64,000 nt of DNA, taken from positions 1,612,001-1,676,000 of the forward strand of contig CADCXC010000035.1 in assembly GCA_902806595.1 (NCBI GenBank). Reading direction: 5' to 3'. The position numbers and the translations under genes are program-made. Each line of letters opens with the position of its first letter. Positions within the stretch are counted from its first letter, which is position 1. The stretch comes from Pyrenopolyporus hunteri (taxonomy: Eukaryota > Ascomycota > Sordariomycetes > Xylariales > Hypoxylaceae). The notes under the pieces are model-generated. The model saw nothing but the letters and a program-made list of their open reading frames with translations. It made no database searches and was not told the DNA's origin. Of this stretch, positions 10,808 to 21,736 are shown piece after piece.

Positions 10808-13232
10808 ATGGCCGACAATGAGCTAATGAGAATTTGCACAGTGGGTGGAAATGCTGTTTCTGCTTTCCTGTCTTGGAGGCTTCAGGCCACCAATGCCTGC
10901 GACGTAACGCTCGTATGGAAGTCCGGCTTCGAGGCCGTCTACCAATATGGCATCTCTTTCAAATCTGCGTCGTTCGGTAACGAGAGATTTAAACCTCGAC
11001 GTGGTAAGCGTCGCTTGCCCTTACCACTACCTAGAAATCCAACACTTCCGCTAACGCAACTTTTGGTTAGTTGTTCGGACGCCGGAGGATGCCGCGCAAA
11101 ATAAAGAGGGCGCTTTTGACTACGTTATCCTTTGTATCAAAGCTCTTCCGGACGTTTACGACCTTGCTTCGGTAATCGACGCCGTCGTCACCCCGCAACA
11201 TACATGTATCCTTGTTAATACAACACACACCCTGGGTGTCGAGGCTGCTCTCGAAGAGAGGTTTCCGACGAACGTGGTCTTGTCGCTCGTTTCGAACGCC
11301 GAATTGACCCAATTGGGATCAAGCGAATTTGAGCATAGTGGTTCAACTGAGATCTGGGTTGGTCCGGCAAATAAGAACGGCAGCATCCCAGCGACGATAC
11401 AGGAAGATATGGCTCAGGCGCTCGCTATGACTCTGAGCTCAGGCCGTGTCGACTGCAAAGTTTCCAGCAACATAAGACAGCAGCAGTTCGAGCGAGTTAT
11501 CGGGTAGGTCACTGACCTCTAGGCAACCTTCTTGACCGTCCACTAACGAATTAGTCCTATCGCTTTCCATCCGGCCAGCGTAATTTTCGATACGCCTTCT
11601 CATACGGCCCTCCTGGAGAAGACAGGGGTGAGGCAACTAGTTTCCGATGTGATCGACGAGCTTATCGGGCTCGCTACAGCGCAAGGGTGTACGCTCGATG
11701 CTAAATTCAAAGAAAACACTATTAAGGAACAGTGCGAAAATTCGGATAACCCGAGCATCATGTGGCAAGACTATGTAGCTAGAAGGCCAATGGAAGTTGA
11801 GACGTTTCTTGGGTCGCCGATCAAATTGGCCCAAAGCTCTGGAGTAAAGTTACCGCGGATCGAGACGCTCTACGCCATTCTACACAACCTGAACATCGTT
11901 AACCAGTCCAGACCTAAGGAGAATAACGGACTGCCCGCTGCTTCTGGTTCGCCGACCGGGGCCTCGCCCATGCCTCGCGTGTCATCTTCGGGCCAGCCGC
12001 CTCGCCCTCCGGTAAACGGCCACCCGAACGGGAACGGTATGCCGATGCCCAGGTCTAGACCCAGGAACTCGTCCAATTTCAGCGGCCCACCTCCGGGTAT
12101 GCGTAGGCCTCCGCCGCCCATGAACGGCGGCCCTCCAAATGGCTATAGACCTCCGATGAACGGTGCGCCGAATGGCCATCCTCAGTCACGGCAACCATCT
12201 AGACGAGGCTCTTTTGACGAGACCGATCTCGGGGAATTCAGCCACTTGGTCGTGTACGAAGACTCGGCGGACGCGGGCGATGGTGGATATAATGCTGACA
12301 CCTCAGATATTGCACTACGCGAAAGAGAGCTTCAGTTACGGCAGCGTGAGCTGGCATTGAAGGAGCAGGAAATGCGCATGCGACGCGGTGGCCCCCCGCC
12401 GGCTGGCGGTAGGAGGCGCGCCCCCCCAGTACGCAACGGGGGCGGCATGTACGACGATGAAGACGAAGAGGATGATTACTTCGACCCGAACCCGGGCCCG
12501 GTCGCTCCCATGATCGACCCCGATAACTTCGATATGATGAGCGTAACATCTAGGAAAAACCGTAGTAAGCCTCCGCCGAATCAAAGCGAGTTGCGGATGC
12601 ATCCCGAGGGCCCCGGAGGAGGGGTACCATCCCGCGGCAGCAGATGGCGACCGTCGTTCGGCAGAAATCGTTCTAGTCAGGTAATTAGTGCTGCGCCTGG
12701 TCTCCACGACAACATCCTCGATGATCCACTGATGAGCTTCACCTCCAACCGGTACGGTAATGTCGATCGGGGGCAGATGCAAGCCGGGTCCAGAGCAAAC
12801 TCTCTAACGGCGTCACACATGCACGAGTTCCAGAATGGTCCCAACGGGATGGGCGGACCATATCCTAGACGTGCTAGCCAGTCACCGGGGAATCCATATA
12901 GCCCTTCAATTCGGGGCGGCAATGGACGGCCGTCTCCACCTAATGGCTTCGGAGCACCTGGTCCCAACGGGCGGCCGTCGCCTTCAGAAAGTGTACGCCA
13001 GCCGGTTCCTAGGTATCCTCCCGGCCAAGGAAACATGGTCGCGCCGCAGCAAGTTGAACAACATGTCGGGGTGAGCTCCCTTCAACCACCAAACTCGAAG
13101 ACAGCAAGTAGTCTGACCGGTAGTGCGAGTGCTAGCGTGGGGAGTGGTGAATCGACAAATCTAGGTTCCGAACCGTCCGCTCACAGCAGTCAGAGTAGTC
13201 TCGGTCCTCGACCGCCTATTGGGGTCAGCTGA
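10808..13232 (+). CDS. Ketopantoate reductase-like (ApbA/PanE) protein with long disordered C-terminus
   Basis: Three exons, 10808-11003, 11071-11503 and 11555-13232, give about 768 residues; both introns have GTAAGC/GTAGGT donors, TTAG acceptors and, in the second, a CTAAC branch site. Residues 1 to about 325 resemble the ApbA/PanE (2-dehydropantoate 2-reductase) fold: a first strand ICTVGGNAVSAFLSWRLQAT, then DYVILCIKALPD, then CILVNTTHTLGVEAAL, and a helical C-terminal half. The usual GxGxxG nucleotide-binding loop is replaced by VGGNAVSA, so catalysis is doubtful. Residues from about 328 on are Pro/Gly/Asn/Ser-rich, with a charged coiled coil at about 458-485 (RERELQLRQRELALKEQE). The layout suggests a fungal-specific scaffold, perhaps related to yeast Svl3/Pam1 (from memory, not checked). 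The start at 10808 (GCAATGGCC context) fits the domain; an in-frame upstream ATG at 10640 would add a leader unlike the family. Confidence 0.75.
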
Positions 13233-13707
13233 AGCGACCGAGTAACACGACGAGTCACAAGTAAAGGAGGTGCCGGGTGGAGCTGATTGTGCTTCGCCAA
13301 CGCGATGCATTTTGTATTATGTTCGGGTTAATTTGCAGAGTCTTCGCCCGTATTTTCTAGTTAGGTAAGTATGGTGCCGCAACGTTGGCGGCAACAGGGT
13401 TGTCGAGTTCGTCTCATTCGGATCACGGCGCATTCGATACGGTTAGACGGAATCGGCTTGGATTACAACATAACGACGTACACATAATTCTATTCGTCTC
13501 GGCAGGGGGAAAAAAATCACGTACATAAGCATTTGGAAGGTCGAAGCAGTGGTTATTTCATCTTCGGTAATATTGCATTGGGATGCGGGGTCTGTCGCCT
13601 TTCCTCGGAACACATATATTCCTCTCCATTTTCCTCTCTACGCAACAACTTCTGTGCCTTCCCTCACCGACCCGAAGCTATTTGCGATCTTACGCTTGCT
13701 CTCCTTA

Positions 13708-14034
13708 ATGTCCCGAGATGTTCAGGAAGAGCAAGTGACCTCGAAGACGGTTCAACTAGAGGAAAGCTCGAAAGAGCGCAGTCAACGCCGAGCGCGCGCC
13801 GAGAATATCTACGAGACTCCGTTCGGCAACTGGCGGCGCTCATCCGCTCTCCTTACGTTGCATGGGTCTTGCTGGCCCTGTCAGCGAAGTGTAATCGAAT
13901 ACGGAAACCAGGCCGTCTACAAAGCAGATCTAGACTACCTAGATTTTGTGGCAGAGGCAGCCGTTCCACTGGCTAAGAAGGGTAGACGCTTGAGCAGCAT
14001 GGGTTTGGAAGAGAAGGCATTGTTGATATTATGA
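13708..14034 (+). CDS. Hypothetical small protein, uncertain
   Basis: An ORF of 108 codons from ATG at 13708, extendable in frame to 13549, ends at TGA 14034 and is followed by a T-rich 3' UTR-like stretch. The product is charged in its first half and ends in an Ala/Leu-rich helix-like stretch (YLDFVAEAAVPLAKKG). It lies just downstream of the KPR-like gene on the same strand. A second overlapping frame (13533-13976) is equally long, so either an intron joins the two or neither is real. No family is recognised. Confidence 0.25.
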   Translation: MSRDVQEEQVTSKTVQLEESSKERSQRRARAENIYETPFGNWRRSSALLTLHGSCWPCQRSVIEYGNQAVYKADLDYLDFVAEAAVPLAKKGRRLSSMGLEEKALLIL

Positions 14035-15191
14035 TCATACACCACACGGAGGACTCGCTCTTTTGTTTTATTTTGTCGCTTTTTCTATCTGGATTTTAAT
14101 ATTGTAAAGACTGGCACACAAGACGGGGAACCTGGAAATGAGAAAACAGGCCGTGGAGTGTCGCCAGCGAACATGAGGAAGAGTGGAGGTTAAGAAGGCC
14201 GTGGCGAAGAATTAGACTAAGGTCGTCTTAAGGCGACGCAACTCTTAGGAGTTAGGCTTAATTAACAAGGACCAATTATTCACGACAATCAATACAAGTA
14301 CGAAAGGACAATACTTATCGTGAGACTACACGGTAATGATAGCATCTGGTATGCGTAAATATTTGAATCTTAACTTAGCTATACGAGTAGAACGCTACGG
14401 TTACAACGAGCGAAAACCTTCGATTCTCGTAATGAGCAGAGCAGGTATGTAATCCGTAGATAATTCTCAGGATAACTGCCATCATACCGCGTATAATGAA
14501 TCCTTGCTGCGAATGACGTCGCAATGCGGGCCAACGACATAATAATGTTACGGTCGCACTCCGTGGGTAAGTGATGTGCAGCGAAACCCAGGCCCAGGCA
14601 TAAGGTTTCCCGAGCTTTCAGGGGCCCGCTCTCACCGTAGCATTGGAGCGCTTGGGCCTGCCGTTAAGCTACCTAGAGGTACCTATACAGGTACTTAGGG
14701 CGCCGGTCACCCCGCACTACGCTGGCCTTAAATCACGCGTAACCAAACGCGTATCCCACCACATGTGGGGGGCGGTAAAGATAATTTCGACTTCGTTGCA
14801 GGTGCGACTGGTAGGTTCCATTTGGTATATGGTTTATGGCATTTAATATACCGAGTACCTTGATAGTTGAGAGGCGCGATTACTTAATGCTATAGGCGGA
14901 TCGACCCTTGCTTGAGGTTGAGGTTCCCAGGTACTTAACCTAGAACCTGAGGTCCCCCCACACATTTACGCAGTCTTATCTTCTTCATCCGAACTCCGTC
15001 GTACCATACCTTCTACCACCTCTCTATTCTTCGAGAGTATCTCGGACAAAGCAACCTTATCCGTAACCTCGACGCCCGACAAATAGGTACCCCTACCCAC
15101 CTTCGCAAGGGAACGACTTAGCCCGTTCTCAACGCAACAAGAACACCGATAAAAGATCGATATAAGGTGCCAACTTACCCAGGTACCCGGC
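14035..15191. other. Intergenic region upstream of HSK3
   Basis: About 1.15 kb with no supportable gene. The last 500 bases contain TACCTAGAGGTACC-like motifs near 14670-14696 and the pyrimidine-rich HSK3 leader. The 86-codon reverse ORF at 14966-15226 overlaps the HSK3 start and looks like a shadow. Confidence 0.4.
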
Positions 15192-15906
15192 ATGGCTTCT
15201 CGGGGCAGCACCAACGCAGACCGCACCCTCGCGCTTCAGGGCTCCGGCAACTCGGCCACCGCGCGACCCTCGATGGCGCCACAGAGCTCCAGCGGATCCG
15301 GCGGCGCGGTTAAGACGCGGCAGCTGGTGAGTTACGCCGTTGCTCTCCTTCTCGTTCTTTCCACCCCGTGCTATTCGGGTCCTCGCTACTATCCACGCTC
15401 TGTCGTTTTCCTCTTGTCTCGCGAGTTTGCTACGATGAGACAGGGGATAATGGAATGGGATGAGTTGGGGAATAGGAGGTATAGGGATTCGATGGGATAA
15501 AATAAAACATAGGAAAATGGTGGGATATAGTTGCTGACGGAAACTCCGAGGGAAGACTCATCTCCACTCCCAGCTGGCGCAGCTCTCGGCTAACCTCGCG
15601 GACACGGAGAACCTCCTGCGCATGACGAGCGTGCAGGCCGAGGCTATGAGGGGCTTGGGTAGTTGGCATGGCGCGCTGTGAGTCCTCCCCCTTCGTTGTT
15701 CCCTCTTTTCCTTTTTTCTTCTTCATTTGGTCACTTGTATTTCTTATATACACGCATATATGACTTCCACGAGGCTAGGATAGTGTATGTACATGTCTGA
15801 TAGAGGACGCCAGCTAACATTGTTGGCTAACGATAGTTTCATGGCCGCGAGTAAGGTGCTAGGCGAGGAGTCGGTGAAGGAGCAGCCAGCGAGTCGGCAG
15901 AGGTAG
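15192..15906 (+). CDS. HSK3: DASH complex subunit Hsk3
   Basis: Three small exons, 15192-15326, 15556-15677 and 15837-15906, give about 108 residues. Splicing joins KTRQL to THLHSQLAQLSANLADTENL, then LRMTSVQAEAMRGLGSWHGAL, then FMAASKVLGEES, the characteristic helical core of Hsk3. Hsk3 is one of the smallest subunits of the DASH/Dam1 complex, which forms rings around kinetochore microtubules and couples chromosomes to the spindle in fungi. The N-terminal 40 residues are a low-complexity Ser/Gly-rich tail. The first intron acceptor is chosen at GGAAG/ACTC because it restores the paired heptad RQLTHLHSQLAQL; a CCCAG acceptor 18 nt downstream would also stay in frame but drops six residues. 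The gene sits alone between gene-poor stretches and is invisible to simple ORF calling. Confidence 0.93.
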
Positions 15907-17034
15907 TCGGGTATCGTGTTGCGTCGGATGGAGATGTAAATCCGTCAAAGGGGCTTTCTGAGTTCGCCCCTTCTGGGTCGCGTTGGTGAGTTACATGAAC
16001 TCCTCTAAATGGGGCTACATTGTCGCCCGCGGTAGTAGGTAGTAATCTGGGATCAGACTAATTCGGGAAATAGGACTCTCACATAAGGGCATGGAGTGGA
16101 CTACACGGGTCTGCTTATACCTAATGTAATGCTCTCGGCCTCGAGGACTAGATCTACTATAACGTGGATATTAAGACGCTTAGTAACGAAGGGAGATTCC
16201 TCGTTGATTTGTGATACGGGATACCGGACATTCCAATACCTAAACCATACCATTATGTCATCTGTTATATTTAAATATTTTCTGCTTAAATATTTGGTTA
16301 TGTGCCCTGTCAACGTCAACCGGACCGCGAAACCTGGCTCTTACCTACCAACATAGATGAGGCATCAACCGTCATATAAAGAATCTAAAACGAAGAACTC
16401 TAAGGAGGAAATTCGTGAGAAGTGAATCTGGATATAATTCTGACCATTACGAAACCCCCTAACTGTATGAGTACTACCATAGGCCCCGTTTCATGAATTA
16501 CGCAGCGTCATAAGCGAGTGTGGCCATATAAGACGCGCGAAAGAGCTATGTAGGCCATGTCATGTTATAATATAAGTCGAAACCCGTAGGCTGAATAAGC
16601 CTTAATCCCGTATTGCGATGTCCATCGAGGAACTCTAGGGGCAGCGGAGGCTAGATATTCCAAATCCCAACCAGCGGGGATTCTTCAACGTAAGACCTTT
16701 TACACTTAGAAGAAAATAATAGTCTGTATTATATCAAACAGTACCCATTCAAAGGACCAAGGCATTCGCAAACCCCGAGAACTATGGCGACTACGATCAT
16801 CAGCCGGTGCTCGATTGATCAGCACCGACAGTTTCGGGGAGTTAATTCCTCCCGCTCGGAGAGTTACCGGTGATATCACTAGCCTCATCAGCACGCATAT
16901 AAGCGCCCACTCACTCGCTGTTACAACGAGTTTATATAAGACTTATTTCTACTGTTACGTTAACCTTACATACCACCTACCTAGGTAGATATCCACTCAC
17001 TTACCTTACTAACCCCCTCACAAGCCCACCCACC
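15907..17034. other. Intergenic region between HSK3 and SDR gene
   Basis: About 1.1 kb, visibly AT-richer than the flanking genes, with no ORF above 90 codons. The last 100 bases carry a CCACCTACCTAGGTAG motif at about 16974-16989 and a C-rich leader (ACCCACCACC) directly before the SDR start codon. Confidence 0.4.
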
Positions 17035-18122
17035 ATGACCCAAACCACCACAGTCCTCATCACCGGCGCCAACCGCGGCATCGGCAAAGGTCTCCTAGCG
17101 CGGTACCTCTCGCAGCCGAACCACGTGGTCATCGCCGCGAACCGCGACCCTTCGCACGCGACCTCGCTCGCGCTCTCCGAGCTGCCCCGGGGCGCCGGCA
17201 GCTCGCTGCTCGTCGTCAAGCTGGACGCGACGGCGGACGGCGACGCCGCGGCCGCCGCGGCGGAAATCCTGCGCCGCGACCACGGCGTGCGGCGCCTCGA
17301 CGTCGTCGTCGCTAACGCGGGCGTCGCGTTCGCTTGGCCGCCCGTCGCCGACCTGCGGATCGCCGACCTGAGGGCCCACGTCGCGGTTAACGTCTACGGC
17401 GTCGTCGCGCTGTACCAGGCCGTTAGGCCGCTGCTGCGGGCGGCGGCGGAGGCGGAGGCGGGGCGCGAGCCGGTGTTCGCGGCGATGGGGTCGTTTGGCG
17501 GGTTGATAGGGTGAGTTTTCCGTCGCCCCTGCCCTCCCTTTTTTAGTTTTCTGTTTGATGAGTGGGGGAAGGGGAAGATAGGAGAAGAGAAGAGGTGGTT
17601 GGAAAGTTTGGATATCTGCTGACGCGCAATTTCAACGTAGGAAACAACCCCCTTTCCCGAATGCGGCGTACGGGCCTACGAAGGCGGCGCTGAACTGGTT
17701 GGGTATGTTCCCTGGTTTGCTCTTAAGCTAGTTTGTTCTGTGGTGGCTAAAGTTAAGTAGTACGTAGGATAAACGCCATTGCCTTTTCTACAGTGGTATC
17801 CCTCGACACTCGCCTAAGGAATTTCCACTATTCATATATATTATCCAAGGGTAAGGATATGAAGCTAACATGAGATGAACTGATACTCTAGACCGTCCGA
17901 ATCAACGCCGAAGACGACTGGCTCAACGCCTTTGTCCTGAATCCCGGCTGGGTGCAGACTGATCTTGGGAATGCGGGGGCGCGTGGCCTGGGGTTGGAGA
18001 GGGCTCCGCTAGGAGTTGACGAGTCCTGCGACGGCATTATGAAAGTCCTGGAGACGTCTACCAAGGAGAAGCATGGTGGGAAGATGGTGTCGTATACTGG
18101 TGAAGTCAACACGGAGTGGTGA
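17035..18122 (+). CDS. Short-chain dehydrogenase/reductase (SDR)
   Basis: Exons 17035-17510, 17641 to about 17701 and 17892-18122 encode about 255 residues. Classical SDR hallmarks are present in order: TGANRGIG (about residues 10-17, NAD(P)-binding), NAG (94-96), the catalytic Ser near 153 (AMGSFGG) and YGPTK (Tyr 169, Lys 173), then NPGWVQTDLGN after the substrate-binding strand. The family is the fungal ketoreductase-like SDRs close to the sniffer/carbonyl reductase group; the substrate is unknown. The first exon is extremely GC-rich. One problem: joining exon 2 to exon 3 with the good GTATGT donor at 17703 leaves the frame off by one. A 2-nt micro-exon (TG at 17794-17795) or one surplus G in the GGG at 17701-17703 would resolve it. 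The gene is first in a same-strand row with an RTA1 protein, a Zn2Cys6 factor and a methyltransferase. Confidence 0.85.
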
Positions 18123-18998
18123 GAGGGATTGTGAGAGCGTAGTCCCTAACTTTGGGTTAGGAATCGGGGACCATCCACCCAGATACCTACTTCATAAGCA
18201 GCTGCATAGTGCGTTAAGATTATAGGCTCGTAGGAGCCAACCCGCGTATAGAGATAGCCCGATTATTTAGCTTCGCTTTCTGTTATCATTCAGCTTAAGA
18301 CCCCTCATTGGGTCTCTATTGCCGTTTCGAAGTCCTAGGCAGACGTATTTTGAGCAGTGCGGGTTTGAAATCTTATCTATAGCTAAAGCGAGCGGGATTT
18401 ATTCGTTTATGGCCAAGTCGTGTTTACTAAGCACGCAGGTACTAAGCTGCGTCGATCATTATCCCGATACGGGTCCTATCCGCGTATAGATCGATCTCTC
18501 ATTGGCCAGTCGACTCCCTTTTCGGCAAGCTTAACATGGTCTTGCTGCAAGCCACCGGGGCCTAGGTCAGGTCCACTGGAAACAAATCCGCGTATAGAGC
18601 GTCTTCCCATTGGTCCGTACCTGAATACGACATGTACCTAGGTAGATACATAGGGGTAGGTATACGATCAAACGAGCCTTCATATAAGTAACCGGCGAGG
18701 CTTAGCACGCCGTCGTCATCTAGATGGTGATTCAGAATCCGCGTATAGCTGTATAGGGGCCGTATAGAGGGTTAGGTAGATATCTAGGTAGGTTGTTGGG
18801 GGCAGTAATCTGGAAGAGAGCCTCACTTATAAGCCAGCTTCGACTCTGTATAAAAAATGTCGTCGACTCTACTTCACGTCAACTATACCGACAATTTCGT
18901 CATATACCTACCTCCTTTGCCTACATAGGTACCGCCCAGAGTGGCCGGATCACTAGATAGCGCTTCAAAACCGTCGGCTACCCCTTCTAAAGCCTATC
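18123..18998. other. Intergenic region with CCGCGTATAG repeats
   Basis: About 880 bases without a gene. It carries four copies of a CCGCGTATAG core (annotated separately), TACCTAGGTAGATA motifs near 18634-18650 and 18775-18795, and the leader of the RTA1-like gene. Confidence 0.5.
18242..18748. repeat. Four dispersed copies of CCGCGTATAG
   Basis: Direct-orientation copies start at 18242, 18480, 18588 and 18739. Copies two and three share similarity beyond the core, each followed about 15 bases later by a CATTGG box (CTCATTGGCC and CCCATTGGTC). The region lies upstream of the RTA1-like gene and downstream of the SDR gene. Nearby CATTGG is the reverse complement of a CCAAT box. Confidence 0.6.
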
Positions 18999-19920
18999 AT
19001 GGCCGAACTCCAACCGTACAAAGGGGGCTACTACCTATGGAAGTATATTCCCTCGGTACCGGCGGCCGTTATCTTCGCCATCTTTTTTTTCGCCATAACC
19101 GGGCTTCACTGTTACCGTTTATTTAAGACGAGGCTTTGGTTCTGCTTACCGTTCCTCATCGGAGGCGTTAGTGAGTCTCTTGAAGCAATAGCCCCCTTTT
19201 CACAGCGAAATATGGCTGGAAGGTTCGTCTAACAGTTGCAAAGTGGAGTTTATAGGCTACAGCGCCCGAGCAGCGGCGTCCTCCCGAACCGGCCAACTGC
19301 CGCCCTACATCACCCAACAAACCATGCTCCTGCTACCGCCCGCCCTCTTCGCCGCGTCGATCTACATGGTGCTCGGCCGCATCATCCGCGCCGTGCACGG
19401 GGAGGCGTACTCGCTCATCCGCGTCAACATCCTGACCCGAACCTTCGTCCTGGGCGACGTGGCCTCGTTCCTCACGCAGGGCAGCGGCGCCGGGCTCATG
19501 GCGACGGCCAGCAGCATGCAGACGGGCCAGAACATCGTGGTCGCCGGGTTGATCATCCAGATCGTCATGTTCGGCCTGTTCGTCGTCACGGCCGTGATCT
19601 TCCAGAGGCGGTACCAGAAGCACGGGGTGACGGTCCTGGTCCACGAGGCGACGGGCTGGAAGGCGAGCATGTTCATGCTCTACGGCGTGAGCGCCCTCAT
19701 CATGATCCGCAGCATCTTCCGCGTGGTCGAGTTCGCCGAGGGGTACGACGGGTACCTTCTCCGGAGCGAGTGGTCCGCGTACGTGTTCGATGCGGTGCCG
19801 ATGCTGATAGTCATGTGTGTTTTCTTTTGGTGGTATCCGGATAACCTCAAACCGTCTCAGGACGCGTGTCGTTTGATGAATTTGGACGGGACGGACAATG
19901 ACGTTTCCGAGCTGCGCTAG
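18999..19920 (+). CDS. RTA1-like multi-pass membrane protein
   Basis: Two exons, 18999-19170 and 19244-19920, with a 73-nt intron (GTGAGT, TCTAAC branch, GCAAAG acceptor) give about 282 residues. The product has seven hydrophobic segments, a short N-terminus with YxxWKYIPS, the family signature EFIGY just after the splice junction, QTMLLLPPALFAASIYM, and a C-terminal WWYPDNL block. This is the RTA1 (lipid-translocating exporter-like) family, seven-helix plasma-membrane proteins of fungi linked to resistance to 7-aminocholesterol, sphingoid-base release and other toxicants. The splice creates the methionine (A/TG) at the junction. Its neighbours, an SDR and a Zn2Cys6 regulator, would fit a small detoxification or metabolite group. 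The substrate is unknown. Confidence 0.92.
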
Positions 19921-20501
19921 AATAGAGTCTTCATTGGTTGGTCATGATTGTCGGCCCACGGGATTCAGCGTCTAGATTAGAGGGAGTTTTTTACGTTGGG
20001 CTAATGGTAACATGTTGATATACAAATCGTAGAATTTCTCTACTGAATATTAGATTTAGTAACCCCGATATTTTTGACTTATACGAAATTTTAACTATAC
20101 CAACCCTCCTATAATTACCTACCCACATATACGATCCCCAAGGTACGTCAGGCCTATCGACGCCGGTAATGCGAGGTGGGGTGTTCCCCTGTTTCTTAAC
20201 CCCTGACTCGATGGCACTACACTAACAGAAATACTGATGCCTAGTACCACCTAGCGGACCGCGTGGCCTGCGCTTAGATAGGAGGCTTAAAGGTTACAAC
20301 GGCTCGTATACCAGATCCATTTATTCAACATCATTTCATAAATTCCTTTGTCAACTAGGTATTTAAGAAAAATACTTCGCTACGCTCTTCGTCTTATAAA
20401 ATCATTCGCCATTGAGAGCTGCCGCAGTTTATGAGTAGTAATCAGAGAGCTCTTTTCTAGCCCCTGAATGATAAGTGGTCGTTAGCCATATAGAGCTTAT
20501 C
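19921..20501. other. Intergenic region between RTA1-like and Zn2Cys6 genes
   Basis: About 580 AT-rich bases with no ORF of note. It should contain the 3' UTR of the RTA1-like gene and the promoter of the regulator; no specific site is recognised. Confidence 0.4.
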
Positions 20502-21736
20502 ATGCCTCGCCGTTCCCACCATAAGTCCCGTGCGGGATGCCTTGAATGTAAACGCCGGCATATCAAGGTAACGAACCGTCTAACCCCAGCAGCTAAGTAT
20601 ATTTCTTAACCGAGGAATTCCAGTGCGATGAGAGCCGCCCAGCGTGCGGGAACTGTTCAATTAGCTCAAGACATTGCTCCTATTTGTTATCCCAGCCCAA
20701 ACTCCCCGGTGTAGCGAAGGATTCCGTAGGGTCCGCAAGTCCCGGCTTCCTTCGACCCCAATCCGATGCGTCCACATCCTCTCAGGCACCCTCTCCTATC
20801 AGTCCGGGTTGCGAACCCCTAACCATACAGGACGTCAACATGACGCATATGGAGCTTTTTTTCCATTGCACTAAGAGCCGTTTCGATTTGCCACTGCTGC
20901 GGGAAGCCCCCAACAATCTTTTATCGCCTGATCTATTTATCGAAACCGCACTAAGTTCCCCTTTCCTGATGAATGAGATGCTCGGTTTTGCCGCGCTTCA
21001 CCTTGCCCACCTCAAACCTGCGGAGGCTCCCTACTACAAGCACCACGCTGTCGGCTTGCAAACTCAAGCCCTCGGCCTCTTCAACCGTGAGATGCCGGGG
21101 GTCAATAGGGAGAATTGCCACGCCATCTTGGTCTTCGCCTGGTTGATCACCTTGCACACTCTCTGTGAGATCACTGACGCCGCTGACGCCGACAGCTTCC
21201 TAGACCGGCTCATCCATTACTTGAAAATGCAGCGCGGAGTGCGGGCCGTCGCCTCGGGCGCGTGGGGAATGATGCTGGAGTCGAAGATCGGCCAGGTACT
21301 GCGGGAGACGGCGAAAGTCTTCGAGACCATAGAGCCGGGGTCTCATACCACCGAGCTGAAGAACTATATCCGGGACTCGGAAACGCTGGGAAATGACGCC
21401 AAGGAAGCCTGCAGCCACGCCTTGGACCGAATACAATGGTTTCTGAGTAGAGATGATGGTAAAGAGAGGGATGACTCGTCTCTAGGCACGGCGTTTTTAT
21501 CCCTGAGCTCGTGGCCGGCGATAGTCGAGGCGGACTTCTTCCGGCTGGTCTGTGAGAAGGTACCGGAGGCTCTGCTCGTCCTCTCGTTCTATGCCGTACC
21601 GTTACATCGGTGCCGAAATGTATGGATGATAAAGAATGCTGGTCAGCTCTTAATTCAGTGTATACGATTGCATTTAGACGAAAGGTGGCATAGATGGGTA
21701 GATGACACAGAGGCACTAATGAACACACTACCATAA
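20502..21736 (+). CDS. Zn(II)2Cys6 transcription factor
   Basis: Two exons, 20502-20567 and 20624-21736, with a 56-nt intron splitting the zinc cluster, give about 392 residues. The N-terminus reads CLECKRRHIKCDES then CGNCSISSRHC, the CX2CX6CX6CX2CX6C binuclear cluster at about residues 13-40, with a basic stretch before it (PRRSHHKSRAG). The remainder is a helical fungal regulatory domain with MELFFHCTKSRF and LLSPDLFIETAL, resembling the sterol-uptake-regulator-like (Upc2-type) or PF11951-type group. It should be a nuclear DNA-binding regulator. It lies between the RTA1-like gene and the methyltransferase in the same orientation and is the obvious candidate regulator for that group; this is inference from position only. 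The start codon is fixed by the zinc cluster and its conserved basic lead-in. Confidence 0.92.

Noticed and set aside
17888..18112. Reverse ORF over the SDR third exon
   Set aside because: Shadow of the exon encoding NPGWVQTDLGN.
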